DNA of 64,000 nt, taken from assembly GCF_000169155.1 (NCBI RefSeq), contig NZ_AAWL01000012.1, positions 1-64,000 on the forward strand, in the 5' to 3' direction. The position numbers and the translations under genes are program-made. Shown here in pieces: positions 1 to 10,885 of this stretch. Positions within the stretch are counted from its first letter, which is position 1. Each line of letters opens with the position of its first letter. The notes under the pieces are model-generated. The model was not told where the DNA came from, ran no database searches, and saw nothing but the letters and a program-made list of their open reading frames with translations. This DNA is from Thermosinus carboxydivorans Nor1 (GTDB lineage: Bacteria > Bacillota > Negativicutes > Sporomusales > Thermosinaceae).

Positions 1-31
1 AATTTTTGTCGTTCGCCGCAGCGACGACTCA

Positions 32-220
32 ATTATATTAACACAATCACTCGGTTATGTCAATATACTAATTTTGGTAGCCATTCGCCCGAGTTTACTT
101 CAATCGAGGCGACATTTATTATACTAGCACCGCAGGTCAGTTTTGTCAACAGCTCAGCTCTTATTTTAACTACACCGCCGGTGCATAGTTATGTTAGCAT
201 AAACAAACATGGCTTGTCAA
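32..220 (-). promoter_or_regulatory. Three tandem strong promoters firing out of the window (probable rRNA operon promoters)
   Basis: Reading the minus strand, three consensus -35 boxes TTGACA occur at 220-215, 149-144 and 63-58. The first has an 18-base spacer to TAACAT (196-191). The other two each have a 17-base spacer to TAGTATAAT (126-118) and TAATATAAT (40-32). Nothing downstream of them is coding before base 1. Tandem near-consensus sigma-A promoters in a non-coding tract are typical of rRNA operons in Bacillota, and rRNA genes often follow lysS there, so an rrn operon starting just left of base 1 is inferred. The rRNA itself is not in the window. Confidence 0.75.
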
Positions 221-283
221 GGGCACACAGACTATATTGTCAAAATAGATAAAAATTTGCGATACTTAACCATTAATAAAATA

Positions 284-308
284 CTCCCCTCGGTCGGCCC
301 GAGGGGAG
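284..308 (-). terminator. Intrinsic terminator after lysS
   Basis: A GC-rich hairpin with arms CTCCCCTCGG and CCGAGGGGAG lies immediately after the lysS stop and is followed on the minus strand by a T-rich run (283-274). It would separate lysS from the downstream tandem promoters. Confidence 0.85.
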
Positions 309-316
309 CTATACCG

Positions 317-2319
<2,003 letters not shown>

Positions 2320-2421
2320 GTGTTTTTGCTCCCCTTTTCCTTGATAATTCGGTACAAAAACCTATTTTATTCTATTCTTTTTCTACACTTTTTGACCACG
2401 ACCCAAGACGGCAATATAAAT

Positions 2422-2445
2422 AGTGTCAAGTGAACACTTGACACT
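2422..2445. terminator. Perfect 11-bp inverted repeat between greA and the reductase-like gene
   Basis: AGTGTCAAGTG and its exact complement are separated by two bases. A T run follows on the plus strand and a weaker T-rich stretch on the minus strand. It sits about 40 bases after the stop of the upstream minus-strand gene, so a terminator is the simplest reading. An operator for greA-lysS is an alternative. Confidence 0.5.
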
Positions 2446-2482
2446 TTTTATCACTCAGGAATAAGGCCCTGATATTATGGCA

Positions 2483-3612
2483 TTAATTATAGGTCGTTTC
2501 CAAGACTTTGTCAATATTTTCAAATTCCTTTTCTCCCTCACCTCGTTGTTTCGCCGTAGCATTTGCTTTAATTGCCGCAATTTCTTCCGGCGTCAGCGCC
2601 CGCTCGAAGCTGCGGAAGCCGGCCAGCTTAAAACCATGCTTACGCGCCAATTGTTCGATAATCTCGACTTGCTTAACCGTTAGGTCGCGTCCCAAAGTAA
2701 AGTTCTCGTACCGCCCTTCGAGCGCCAATATCATCGTCTCGGCCATACAGGCGTAGGCTGTTTTAGGCGGGAAGCCAAAATTCAGGCCGAAATTTACGTC
2801 CCCTGGCACTTCACCACGCCGCCTTCGATGACCAAAACGTCATTGCGCATTTCGGCGACACGGCGCGAAACATTGCGCGGGCGGGCCACATCACAGACGA
2901 TGGCACCGGGCTTTAAGTCCTCCGGCTCAATAATGCTGTCGACAGCGCTTGTTACAGCAATTACGACATCGGCTGCTTTTAGAGCGGATTTAGTATTTGC
3001 CGTTACGCGCGCGGCTAATCCGGTAGAACGGAAAATTTGTTCAGCAAGTTTTTCCAGCTTTTTTTCGTTGCGGGCGACTAACGTCATATAACGGGCTTCC
3101 CGTGCTAGGATTTGAGCACAAGCCGCCCCGATGGATCCGGTGGCGCCTAAAATAACAATATTGGCCTGCGTAATATCCTTGCCCATCAGCTTCGCCGCCT
3201 GCCGGGTGCCTTCCAATGCCGTTGCTACGGTGTAACTGTTACCGGTAGTAACCGCAATATTTAAATTCTTGGCAATCGTAATTCCGGCATCGCCGACAAC
3301 CGAGGTAAAAGCTCCCAGGCCGACAACTTTAGCCCCTAATTTTTCCGCTACTTTACCGGCCTTAATAATTTTTTTTATGACGTAAGGCTCCGGCATTTCC
3401 AGCATCTGCCGCGACGTAAGCGGACAACCAACAAACCATCCCTGCGCCTCGGCATGATCGGAAACGACACCCGTAATTTCGGAAACTTTAAACGGCGGTA
3501 TGTATTTCATTATGCCTTCCACAAAGCGATCAGGCCAATTCTTAGCGAAGGGAAATTTGCGGCTAAAATCCTTGGCCGTGAGCGGGTGGATAATAAACGC
3601 AAATTTTTCCAA
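2483..3612 (-). pseudogene. Acyl-ACP-reductase-like dehydrogenase (COG5322 type), interrupted by a one-base frameshift
   Basis: Two overlapping reading frames make one protein of about 376 residues. The first (3612-2794) ends IEGGVVKCQGT. The second (2809-2483) begins VPGDVNFGLNFGFPP, which is what should follow IEGGVVK. One missing G near 2809 (AAGTG for AAGGTG) restores a single frame. The N-terminal part has a Rossmann nucleotide-binding motif, VILGATGSIGAACAQIL. The family is the predicted amino-acid dehydrogenase/long-chain acyl-ACP reductase group; its role in Firmicutes is not established. The TTG start at 3612 has AAGGAGG eight bases upstream. It sits 12 bases after the quinate-dehydrogenase-like gene, presumably in one operon. 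Sequencing error is as likely as true inactivation. Confidence 0.75.
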
Positions 3613-3624
3613 GCCAATCCCTCC

Positions 3625-4530
3625 TTACGGGTTCAGCCTTTTTACGGTCGGCTGAATACCCATCTCGTTAAGTATTCGGTCATAATCAGCAGCAGTTAGC
3701 TCCTCCGGCCGTTTCCCGGCCAGCGCAACGGCCACTCCTTCCAGCACATTGGTGCCGAAAGACCGCCCGCCCATATCGGGAGTTGTTGTTACCAGCGTCG
3801 CTACGCCCCGCTCCCTAAGCAGCGCTTCGTCCTCGCCTGTTATCGTGTTGGTGATGACGATTTTGCCGGCGAGCGACGGCGGCATATAGCGGCGAATAAA
3901 GTGAAAATCGCCGGCTACAACATCTGCTTCCGTAAAATAACGGCTAAACCGCGGCCGGGAAGAAAGCTGCCGGTCACCGGTTGGATAAAAGAAACTAACC
4001 GGCAATTGGGTTATGACCGGCGCTACTACTTTGGCCAAACGAGCCAGGCCGTCCAAACTGCGGATAGGCAGCGGTAGACCCAGTCCGAATAAGAGATCGC
4101 CAAAAACAACAGAGCTGCCGGCGTTAACCAGCGCTTCGGCCAAACCAAAGCGGTCGACGGCGCAGACTATCAATACCCTTTTCCCTTGGAACCGGTAAAC
4201 TTCATTTTCTTCCAAAAACCTGACCACCCGCCGCTCCAGCGTGTTCTTGACGCCGCTACCATCAACAATGGGCGTTTTTTGAGCGGCCGCGGCGATTTGC
4301 GCCGATTCGCGGAAAGTGTAGCGCCGATTGCCGGCATAAATGTACAGGTCAGTGCCACCCAGGCCAAAAGCATCAACTTGGCCGTCTAACAGGCGGATGA
4401 GTTCAATCGCTTTTTGTTTATCACCATCGGTGCCAATCCGCTCAATGGAAAAAGTCTGCCCGGCAAATTGCTGGATGGTCTTGTGGTTGCGCCGGGAAGA
4501 GCCCAGACTGACGCTTATTATGCGTTTCAT
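3625..4530 (-). CDS. Quinate 5-dehydrogenase-like protein of unconfirmed function
   Basis: This is a soluble protein of about 301 residues. It resembles proteins annotated as quinate 5-dehydrogenase in Sporomusa-type and related anaerobes, but I see no experimental basis for that name. The start is one of two adjacent ATGs (4533 or 4530); AGGAGG at 4544-4539 favours the second by spacing. N-terminal SLGSSRRNHKT, GLGGTDLYIY, and a central segment KRVLIVCAVDRFGLAEAL that could be a nucleotide-binding strand-turn-helix are visible. It lies between an HTH regulator and the acyl-ACP-reductase-like gene with very short gaps, so the three probably act together. Confidence 0.6.
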   Translation of the reverse strand: MKRIISVSLGSSRRNHKTIQQFAGQTFSIERIGTDGDKQKAIELIRLLDGQVDAFGLGGTDLYIYAGNRRYTFRESAQIAAAAQKTPIVDGSGVKNTLERRVVRFLEENEVYRFQGKRVLIVCAVDRFGLAEALVNAGSSVVFGDLLFGLGLPLPIRSLDGLARLAKVVAPVITQLPVSFFYPTGDRQLSSRPRFSRYFTEADVVAGDFHFIRRYMPPSLAGKIVITNTITGEDEALLRERGVATLVTTTPDMGGRSFGTNVLEGVAVALAGKRPEELTAADYDRILNEMGIQPTVKRLNP

Positions 4531-4546
4531 CATAGTTGCCTCCTGC

Positions 4547-5068
4547 TCAGTACCTGAGTTGGCGGATGATGGCCCGCAGGTCTTCCGGATTAACATACCG
4601 GTCGTCCGCAATGGGCGATTCGCCAATTTGGATGCCGATCACTTCTTTGTCAAGCAGCGTTTCAACCAGTTTAATGCGCATATTGGACCCCAAAATGATA
4701 ACAATATCATATTGGCGCAGCAGCGCGATCATTTCCGTTATCTGGTTAAATAGTTCCACGCCTGTCTTGCTTTCCACAAAATGCCACCGCTCCTGCTCGG
4801 ACATGAGCAGGCAGTAGTCAATCCCTTCCTGCCGGGCTACCGCCTCCAGTTCATGGCAGTTTTTGATCGGAAAACCGATGAGGGCAATGCGCGCCCCCTT
4901 TCGTACCTCCCCGATCGTTTCCAGCCGGGAAATAAATGTGCGGTCGATCCCCAACTGGTTGGCCACTTCTTGCTGAGACATGCCTTGGCCGCGCAGTTCC
5001 AGGATCTGGTCAATCACCTGGTAAATTTTCTGTCGATTGACGATCTTATCGCCAATGCGCCGCAGCAT
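4547..5068 (-). CDS. HTH (XRE-like) transcriptional regulator with an unknown C-terminal domain
   Basis: The protein is 173 residues from the ATG at 5068, which has GAGGAG nine bases upstream; the open frame extends further but lacks a ribosome site there. The N-terminal third holds a helix-turn-helix, GMSQQEVANQLGIDRTFISR. The rest (from about residue 60) is an alpha/beta domain with RIALIGFPIKNCHELEAVA and IVIILGSNMRIKLVETLL, which I do not recognise. It is the first gene of a three-gene operon with the quinate-dehydrogenase-like and acyl-ACP-reductase-like genes. A near-perfect palindrome lies 24 bases upstream of its start, suggesting autoregulation. Confidence 0.75.
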   Translation of the reverse strand: MLRRIGDKIVNRQKIYQVIDQILELRGQGMSQQEVANQLGIDRTFISRLETIGEVRKGARIALIGFPIKNCHELEAVARQEGIDYCLLMSEQERWHFVESKTGVELFNQITEMIALLRQYDIVIILGSNMRIKLVETLLDKEVIGIQIGESPIADDRYVNPEDLRAIIRQLRY

Positions 5069-5091
5069 GGGTTCATCTCCTCGCCATAGTA

Positions 5092-5115
5092 TATGTGCAC
5101 AAACTTGTTCACATA
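5092..5115. promoter_or_regulatory. 24-bp near-perfect palindrome, candidate operator of the HTH regulator
   Basis: The outer arms are TATGTG and CACATA, and 10 of 12 symmetric positions can pair. It lies directly upstream of the ribosome site of the HTH gene, where a promoter must be. Self-binding by the adjacent regulator is an inference from position and symmetry. Confidence 0.5.
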
Positions 5116-5181
5116 CATATTGTACCAGTTTTTTCACTGCAGCTCAATGACTGCTATTTTGCCAACTACCGTCAGGAAAAT

Positions 5182-5206
5182 AAAAAAAAAACGGGGCGTT
5201 AGCCCC
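5182..5206 (-). terminator. Intrinsic terminator overlapping the end of the upstream gene
   Basis: On the minus strand GGGGC-TAAC-GCCCC is followed by a run of ten T. The loop contains the stop codon of the gene ending at 5199. It isolates the gene from the HTH operon. Confidence 0.85.
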
Positions 5207-6161
5207 ACGGTTCAAAGGGGAACCGGCTAATTACCTTTTTACACGTCTCGACTTTGAGCGGCGTATCGTCATGGCTCATGCCCTTTTTCAGCCCTTGCAG
5301 CGTCCTGAGTCCCTGCTGCATCGTCAAGCCCAATTCCTGGGTAAGCTGCGACATCGTCGACCGCCGGGCGGCGGCCAGCGACGCATCCAGCGATTTACCG
5401 GCCCGTACGTTGTCGACAAACTCTTTAGCCAAGTAGAAGTGGGCCAGGTTAGTCATTGGATTGCCGCACACGCCGCTTGACGTAACGCCCAAAAACTCAG
5501 GCATAGTGTATTTAATGCTAAATTCCAGGGTCTGTTTGAGCTCATCCGTTTCCCTGGCAATGGAAGCGAGCAGCGTCCGAACCGAGCACAGACCGTATAC
5601 TTTCAAGGCCCGGATGATAGCATGCTCGATGGTATGAGCCTGTTCCTGCTCGACTAAGCCGCCCAGATTGGCCGTTATACTTACTTCTTCACCAGTCATC
5701 AGATCGGTACCATAGATGGTCACCGGAATGTCGCTCTTGTCGCGAAATTCGGTATAACCGCCCGCCGGCGACCAGCCCGCCCCGGAAATGACCGGGTACT
5801 CCTTGCGCATCCCTTGCAGATCAAGCACTTCGACAGAGCTGGAAAAAATATAGCCCCCTGCCGTGCGCAGACTGTGCCAGCGCGCATGTTCCCGGCCTTC
5901 CAGAACCGCCAGCAGCACCGCCCGTTCCTGGCCATGCTCGCCAATAACGGTATGCTGCCTTATGTCTACCAGCCGGGCCAGTACGCCTACTGGATAAAGC
6001 GACTGACTATCCATCACCCAGGGACAAACGAGAAGGTCGCGGCCCACCCCGAGTTCGGCCAGCATTTTCCCCTGCTCCATGGCAAACATGCCGGCGATTG
6101 TCCCGCCATTGGGCCGCGGTAGCACGCCGTTGGCTACCGGTAAAATCAGCATGGGTGGCAT
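5199..6161 (-). CDS. Conserved-looking protein of unknown function
   Basis: This soluble protein of about 320 residues is not recognised. There is no signal peptide or membrane segment. The N terminus (LPVANGVLPRPNGGTIAG) faintly recalls the start of a LON substrate-binding domain, but this is weak. The middle has a HTIEHAIIRALKVYG helix, followed by a CGNPMTNLAHFYLAKEF segment with a cysteine and a histidine that could bind a ligand. Three clustered starts exist (6170 GTG, 6167 ATG, 6161 ATG); AGGTGA at 6172-6167 is best spaced for 6161. It follows dusB with essentially no gap, so it is translated from the dusB message. Confidence 0.7.
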   Translation of the reverse strand: MPPMLILPVANGVLPRPNGGTIAGMFAMEQGKMLAELGVGRDLLVCPWVMDSQSLYPVGVLARLVDIRQHTVIGEHGQERAVLLAVLEGREHARWHSLRTAGGYIFSSSVEVLDLQGMRKEYPVISGAGWSPAGGYTEFRDKSDIPVTIYGTDLMTGEEVSITANLGGLVEQEQAHTIEHAIIRALKVYGLCSVRTLLASIARETDELKQTLEFSIKYTMPEFLGVTSSGVCGNPMTNLAHFYLAKEFVDNVRAGKSLDASLAAARRSTMSQLTQELGLTMQQGLRTLQGLKKGMSHDDTPLKVETCKKVISRFPFEPWG

Positions 6162-6170
6162 TAGCATCAC

Positions 6171-7124
6171 CTACAAAAACTCACTGATTATGGTATAAAA
6201 ATCTTGACGGGTTTCCGCCCGGTTGAACCGCCGCCTAAGATCCGCCGCATTGGGCAGACCCTTGGTATACCAGGCAGCGTGGCTACGCATCTCCCGGATG
6301 CCGATATATTCACCCTTATATTCGATCAGCATATCAAGGTGACGGAGCAGCATGTTAAACCGCTCCTGGAGCGTCGGGCCAGGCAAAATTTCGCCGGTAG
6401 CCAAGTAGTGGGCTACCTGTCTGAGCAGCCAAGGATTTCCTTGCGCTCCCCGCCCTATCATTATGCCATCACAACCTGTTTCCGTCAACATCCGCGCCGC
6501 ATCCTGGGGCGTGCGCACGTCGCCGTTGCCGTTGACTGGAATGGTAACCGCTTCCTTTACCGCCCGAATAATCGACCAGTCGGCCTGGCCGGCATAAAAC
6601 TGTTCCCGGGTCCGCCCGTGCACGCTGACCGCACTGGCCCCAGCCCGTTCGGCCAGCCGGGCAATTTCCACGGCATTAATCGATGACTCATCCCACCCCT
6701 TGCGCATCTTCACCGTCACTGGCACCTCTGCCGCCTCCACCACACTGGCGATGATGCGGTACGCCAGTTCCGGCCGGCGCATCAGGGCGGCACCCTCACC
6801 GTTCTTGACAATTTTGGGGGTGGGACAGCCCATGTTGATATCGATGATATCAGCGCCGGCCCGAGCAACGATGCGAGCGGCGGCGGCCATGCTCTCCGGT
6901 TCGGAGCCGAAAATTTGAATAGCTACCGGCCGCTCGCGCTCGTCGATCCGAATAAGGCTTAAAGTGTTGGCGTTATTATAGAGCAGTCCTTTATCGCTCA
7001 CCATCTCGGAATAAACCAGCCCGCAGCCCATCTCTTTGGCTAAAAGCCGAAAGGGCAAATCGGTCACCCCGGCCATAGGCGCCAAAATTACCGGATTGGC
7101 TAATTCAATCGTACCGATCCGCAT
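6171..7124 (-). CDS. dusB: tRNA-dihydrouridine synthase B
   Basis: This 317-residue flavoenzyme reduces specific uridines in tRNA to dihydrouridine with NADPH and FMN. The TIM-barrel start (NPVILAPMAGVTDLPFR), the substrate-site motif INMGCPTPKIVKNGEGAALM and the C-terminal IGRGAQGNPWL are all present. Residues KMRKGW and HGRTREQFYAG are typical of DusB. The ATG at 7124 has AAGGGGTGAG upstream; the open frame extends much further upstream, but that part overlaps coaX and is not plausible protein. Confidence 0.95.
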   Translation of the reverse strand: MRIGTIELANPVILAPMAGVTDLPFRLLAKEMGCGLVYSEMVSDKGLLYNNANTLSLIRIDERERPVAIQIFGSEPESMAAAARIVARAGADIIDINMGCPTPKIVKNGEGAALMRRPELAYRIIASVVEAAEVPVTVKMRKGWDESSINAVEIARLAERAGASAVSVHGRTREQFYAGQADWSIIRAVKEAVTIPVNGNGDVRTPQDAARMLTETGCDGIMIGRGAQGNPWLLRQVAHYLATGEILPGPTLQERFNMLLRHLDMLIEYKGEYIGIREMRSHAAWYTKGLPNAADLRRRFNRAETRQDFYTIISEFL

Positions 7125-7161
7125 CCTCTCACCCCTTATTAGTATGTACTGAAAACAACAA

Positions 7162-7181
7162 GGGCAACCCGAAGGTTGCCC
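7162..7181 (-). terminator. Intrinsic terminator after coaX
   Basis: GGGCAACC and GGTTGCCC flank a TTCG tetraloop, followed by TTGTTGTTTTC on the minus strand. It lies between coaX and dusB, so dusB may depend on readthrough. Confidence 0.85.
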
Positions 7182-7189
7182 CGCGTTAG

Positions 7190-7957
7190 TCAGGCGCGGT
7201 TGCGTTCGTAGATGATCCGTAATCCCTCTAAGGTGAGAAGCGGCTCGACCACATCGATGGTACGCGATTCCTGAGCGATGAGACCAGCCAGCCCGCCGGT
7301 GGCGATTACATGCGCATCGCCGCCCAGCTCCTCTTTCATGCGGCGAACGATTTCGTCGACCTGCCCAACAAAGCCGTAAATAATGCCAGCCTGCATACTG
7401 GTAACCGTGTTGCGGCAGATGACCGTTTTCGGTTTTAACAGTTCGATCCGCGGCAACTTTGCCGCTCGCTGGAACAGCGCCTCGGTCGAAATGCCAATGC
7501 CGGGAGCAATAGCGCCGCCTAAGTAGTCGCCGTTTTCCGCAATCGCGCAAAAAGTGGTGGCTGTACCAAAGTCAACAATAATCGATGGCCCGCCGTACTT
7601 GGAGTAAGCAGCAATGGCATTGACAATGCGGTCAGCGCCCACTTCCCGCGGGTTTTCGTACTTAATGGCAATCCCTGTCTTAATACCGGGACCGACCACC
7701 AACGGTTCAAGGCCGAAATAGCGCTGCGCCATGCGGGTTAGCGGCGCCATAACCGGGGGTACTACCGAAGAAATGACAATGGCCTGAATTTGCTTCATGT
7801 CAAGGCCCCGGAAGCTGAACAGGTTGTGAATGAGCATGCCGTACTCGTCCGATGTTTTTTGCCGGTCGGTGGACACCCGCCAGTTCACCACCAGCTTATC
7901 GCCATCATATACCCCGAGCACAATATTGGTATTACCGACGTCAAAAACCAACAGCAT
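7190..7957 (-). CDS. coaX: Type III pantothenate kinase
   Basis: This 255-residue enzyme phosphorylates pantothenate, the first step of coenzyme A synthesis. Family marks are the phosphate-binding [16 protein letters not shown] at the N terminus, [11 protein letters not shown] in the middle and [11 protein letters not shown]. It is usually a dimer needing a monovalent cation. It belongs with panC and panD upstream and with birA and bioY in a vitamin cluster. GGGGGA lies about 11 bases before the ATG. Confidence 0.96.
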   Translation of the reverse strand: MLLVFDVGNTNIVLGVYDGDKLVVNWRVSTDRQKTSDEYGMLIHNLFSFRGLDMKQIQAIVISSVVPPVMAPLTRMAQRYFGLEPLVVGPGIKTGIAIKYENPREVGADRIVNAIAAYSKYGGPSIIVDFGTATTFCAIAENGDYLGGAIAPGIGISTEALFQRAAKLPRIELLKPKTVICRNTVTSMQAGIIYGFVGQVDEIVRRMKEELGGDAHVIATGGLAGLIAQESRTIDVVEPLLTLEGLRIIYERNRA

Positions 7958-8012
7958 ATAAATTTTTGTCCCCCTATAAATTCTCGCAATAAATTTCCCC
8001 GCTTGCGCGTTT

Positions 8013-8564
8013 TTAGTTTATATAACCGGCCCGCAGCAGCGCCCGGCGCACTTTTACCCCAATGTAAGCCGCCATCACGCTTTTGATGACGTCAAAAGGG
8101 ATGAAAGGCAGCACAGCCAGGCTAATCGCTTTGTCCCACGTCATCGGCTTATGCAAAAAATATTTAAAGCTAGCCATGAACCCCACAAGGCCGAGGACGT
8201 AAGCCGTCACCAGACCAGCGAGCATCGCGCCGACAGCACGCCAGACCGTAAGCTGCGCCCGCTCAGTCATCAGCCCAACCAAATAAGCGCATACCATAAA
8301 TCCTACCAAAAAACCGCCCGTAGGACCGGCCAGCACAGCCACCCCGGCCTTACCCTGGGCAAACACGGGCAATCCGAAACAGCCGAGCAAAATCCATACG
8401 GCCACGCTAGCAACAGCCCAGCGGCTGCCGAGAATGACCCCGGCCAGCATGACAAAGAAGACCTGCAGCGTATGTGGCACCGGGCCGAGCGGTATCGAGA
8501 CCTGGGATCCTACCGCTAACAGAGCGGCAAATAAACCGGTTAAAATCATGTTGCGAATTGGCAT
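8013..8564 (-). CDS. bioY: BioY biotin transporter substrate-binding subunit
   Basis: This is an integral membrane protein of 183 residues with about six helices. It is the S-component of an ECF-type biotin importer. The N-terminal [24 protein letters not shown] and the middle [18 protein letters not shown] are characteristic. No ECF ATPase or EcfT gene is in the window, so it must use a shared energising module or act alone. The ATG at 8564 has AGGAGGAG seven bases upstream. The start lies just after the birA stop, coupling uptake with biotin ligase. Confidence 0.93.
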   Translation of the reverse strand: MPIRNMILTGLFAALLAVGSQVSIPLGPVPHTLQVFFVMLAGVILGSRWAVASVAVWILLGCFGLPVFAQGKAGVAVLAGPTGGFLVGFMVCAYLVGLMTERAQLTVWRAVGAMLAGLVTAYVLGLVGFMASFKYFLHKPMTWDKAISLAVLPFIPFDVIKSVMAAYIGVKVRRALLRAGYIN

Positions 8565-8577
8565 AGACTCCTCCTGT

Positions 8578-9553
8578 TCATGTGCGGGGACGGATGGTGA
8601 CGTCACCGGCCAGAATGCGGCGCACGCCTTGACCGGTATCTACCAGCAGCGCCCCCTCGTTGTCGATGTTTACTGCAATACCCGCAAAGGTTTCCCCTGG
8701 CGCCAGGACGTTAACCTGCTGGCCGAGCGTAATAGTGAGCTTCCGCCACTCGTCCAGCACCGGACCAAATCCCTGGCGCACGGCCAAACTATAGACCGTC
8801 TCCAGTTCGGCAAGCACCTCAGCCAGCAGCGCCAAGCGAGATACAGGACGGCCGGCGGCAGCGGCCACGGAGGTGGCAATGTCGCGCAGTTCGGGAGGAA
8901 ATTCCTCGGGTGCAATGTTCACGTTGATGCCCATGCCTATAACCACATAGTTGATGGCATCCATCTCAGCGCTCATCTCGGTGAGTATCCCCACCAGCTT
9001 TTTGCCCTCATACAGAATGTCATTCGGCCACTTAATACCGCAAGGCGCCTCCGTTACCTTACGGATCGCCTTTGTCAGGGCAACGGCGGCCATTAACGTA
9101 CATTTCGGCGCATCCAGGGGATGAAAAGGCGGCCTGAGCACCACTGACAGCCAAATGCCTTTGCCAAACGGCGAAAACCAGCCTCGGGCTAAGCGCCCCC
9201 GGCCGGTGCTTTGCGCTTCGGCGACGACAATCAGTCCTTCCGGACAGCCTTCGGCGGCCAACCGTTTCGCTTCATTGTTGGTCGAGCCGATTTCGGAGAA
9301 ATAGCGTATTTCTTTGCCAAGCACCGTTGTTTTGAGCCGGGCGACAATTTCCGCCGGCAACAACAGGTCGGGTGCTTGCCGGAGCAAATAACCAAGCCGC
9401 GAATGGGCCTCAATATCATACCCTTCGTTTTTGAGAGCCTGGATATGTTTCCAAACGGCGGTACGCGATACCGCGAGCTGTTTCGATATCTCCTCGCCTG
9501 AAACATACTGGCCGGCATGGTTGGCGCAATAGTTCCAAGATGCGCGTTCGCAC
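8578..9553 (-). CDS. birA: Biotin-[acetyl-CoA-carboxylase] ligase/biotin repressor BirA, with an N-terminal frameshift
   Basis: The enzyme attaches biotin to carboxylases and in many bacteria represses biotin genes. The catalytic domain is intact: STNNEAKRLA, the biotin-binding GRGRLARGWFSPFGKGIW and KWPNDILYEGKKLVGILTE. Upstream in the same frame lies a winged-helix HTH (GEEISKQLAVSRTAVWKH). The proper start, GTG at 9553 with GGGGAG nine bases upstream, gives VRTRILELLRQ in another frame. One extra C near 9508 breaks the join to HAGQYVSGEEIS. Correcting it gives about 324 residues, normal for a bifunctional BirA. As the ligase is usually essential, sequencing error is the likely explanation. 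Confidence 0.85.
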
Positions 9554-9621
9554 AGCGCTACACTCCCCTGTGAATTGTCACCTCTATCATAAGCCGAAGT
9601 TAACGCTTATGTCAATTCCTG

Positions 9622-10005
9622 CTAACCTATTTTACCATGCTGCTCTTGCCGCTTAATTTCGACAATACGGTTCGCCTCATCCAAGAATACTACGGTCGGC
9701 CGGAAAGTGCGCGCTGCGGTGTCATCCATCATTGCATAAGTTATAATTATTACCTTATCACCCGGCTGGACGAGTCGGGCGGCTGCGCCGTTCAGGCAAA
9801 TCGTCCCTGATCCTCGTTCACCGGCTATGACATAAGTTTCAAAGCGGGCGCCGTTATTGATATTTACCACTTGCACCTTCTCATTAATAAGAATGTCGGC
9901 GGCGTCCATGAGGTCTTCGTCAATAGTGATGCTGCCCACATAATTGAGGCAGGCCTCGGTCACGGTCGCGCGGTGCAGTTTAGACTTAAAAAGCGTGCGA
10001 AACAT
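9622..10005 (-). CDS. panD: Aspartate 1-decarboxylase
   Basis: This 127-residue pyruvoyl enzyme makes beta-alanine from aspartate for pantothenate synthesis. The self-cleavage site is Gly24-Ser25 in NYVGSITID, where Ser25 becomes the pyruvoyl group. Catalytic-pocket residues of [19 protein letters not shown] are present. The ATG at 10005 has GGAGGAG eight bases upstream and lies inside the end of panC (20-base overlap), so the two are translationally coupled. Confidence 0.96.
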   Translation of the reverse strand: MFRTLFKSKLHRATVTEACLNYVGSITIDEDLMDAADILINEKVQVVNINNGARFETYVIAGERGSGTICLNGAAARLVQPGDKVIIITYAMMDDTAARTFRPTVVFLDEANRIVEIKRQEQHGKIG

Positions 10006-10864
10006 GCTGCTTCTCCTCCCAGAGCAAATTATCAATCAGCCGTGTTCTGCCAATTTTTACTGCCAACGCCACCAGCGCCGGTGCGCGGACAGTATCAAGT
10101 TCTTCCAGCGTCGCGGCATCGCTGACCGAAATATAATCAATGGTTGCCAGCGGCTCACGGTCAATTAGCTCCCGCATGGCCGCAATCAGCGCCGCGGCAG
10201 AGCGTTCACCGGCATCGAGCTTTTCTTTCGCCAGTTTCAGCGCCCGGGACAGTACCAGGGCCGCCTGCCGCTCGGCCGGCGCCAGATAGACGTTGCGCGA
10301 CGACATGGCCAGGCCGTCCGGCTCGCGCACGATTGGCACCGTCACAATGCGAACATTCATGTTCAGGTCGCGGACCATGGTGCGGATGACAACTACTTGT
10401 TGGGCATCTTTTTGACCGAAATAGGCCACATCAGGTTCAACGATATTAAACAGTTTTGTAACCACGGTAGCAACACCCCGAAAATGGCCCGGCCGGGACG
10501 CGCCGCACAACCGCTCGGTAATTTTACGCACATCCACAAAGGCCAGCATATTTTCGTAGCCCTGGGGATACATTTCTTCCACCGGCGGAGCAAACAGCAC
10601 ATCCACGCCGGCAGCTGCGGCAAGTTTGCTATCACGGTCAAGATCGCGCGGATAAACGGCGAAATCTTCGTTCGGGCCGAACTGCAACGGGTTAACAAAA
10701 ATGGTGGCGACAACCACATCCTGCTCTGCCTTGGCCCAGCGCATGAGCGTCAGATGTCCCTCGTGCAGATACCCCATGGTCGGCACCAAGCCGATCGTCT
10801 TGCCTTGACGGCGTAGCTGTCTGACCAAGTTTTTTACCTCATCAATACGGGTCACAATTTGCAC
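9986..10864 (-). CDS. panC: Pantothenate synthetase
   Basis: This 292-residue enzyme joins pantoate and beta-alanine using ATP. The HIGH-like [24 protein letters not shown] and the AMP-binding MSSRNVYL are present. The GTG at 10864 is preferred because a perfect AAGGAGG ends eight bases before it. That ribosome site lies inside an apparent upstream ATG-initiated extension (10885), which is therefore rejected. panB is absent from the window. A structured leader with a terminator directly precedes the ribosome site, implying attenuation control. Confidence 0.96.
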   Translation of the reverse strand: MQIVTRIDEVKNLVRQLRRQGKTIGLVPTMGYLHEGHLTLMRWAKAEQDVVVATIFVNPLQFGPNEDFAVYPRDLDRDSKLAAAAGVDVLFAPPVEEMYPQGYENMLAFVDVRKITERLCGASRPGHFRGVATVVTKLFNIVEPDVAYFGQKDAQQVVVIRTMVRDLNMNVRIVTVPIVREPDGLAMSSRNVYLAPAERQAALVLSRALKLAKEKLDAGERSAAALIAAMRELIDREPLATIDYISVSDAATLEELDTVRAPALVALAVKIGRTRLIDNLLWEEKQHVSHAF

Positions 10865-10885
10865 GGTTAATGCCTCCTTAAACAT

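Noticed and set aside
7125-7550. An N-terminal extension of dusB
   Set aside because: It is antisense-like arginine-rich translation of the coaX region in another frame, and the ATG at 7124 matches the DusB start.
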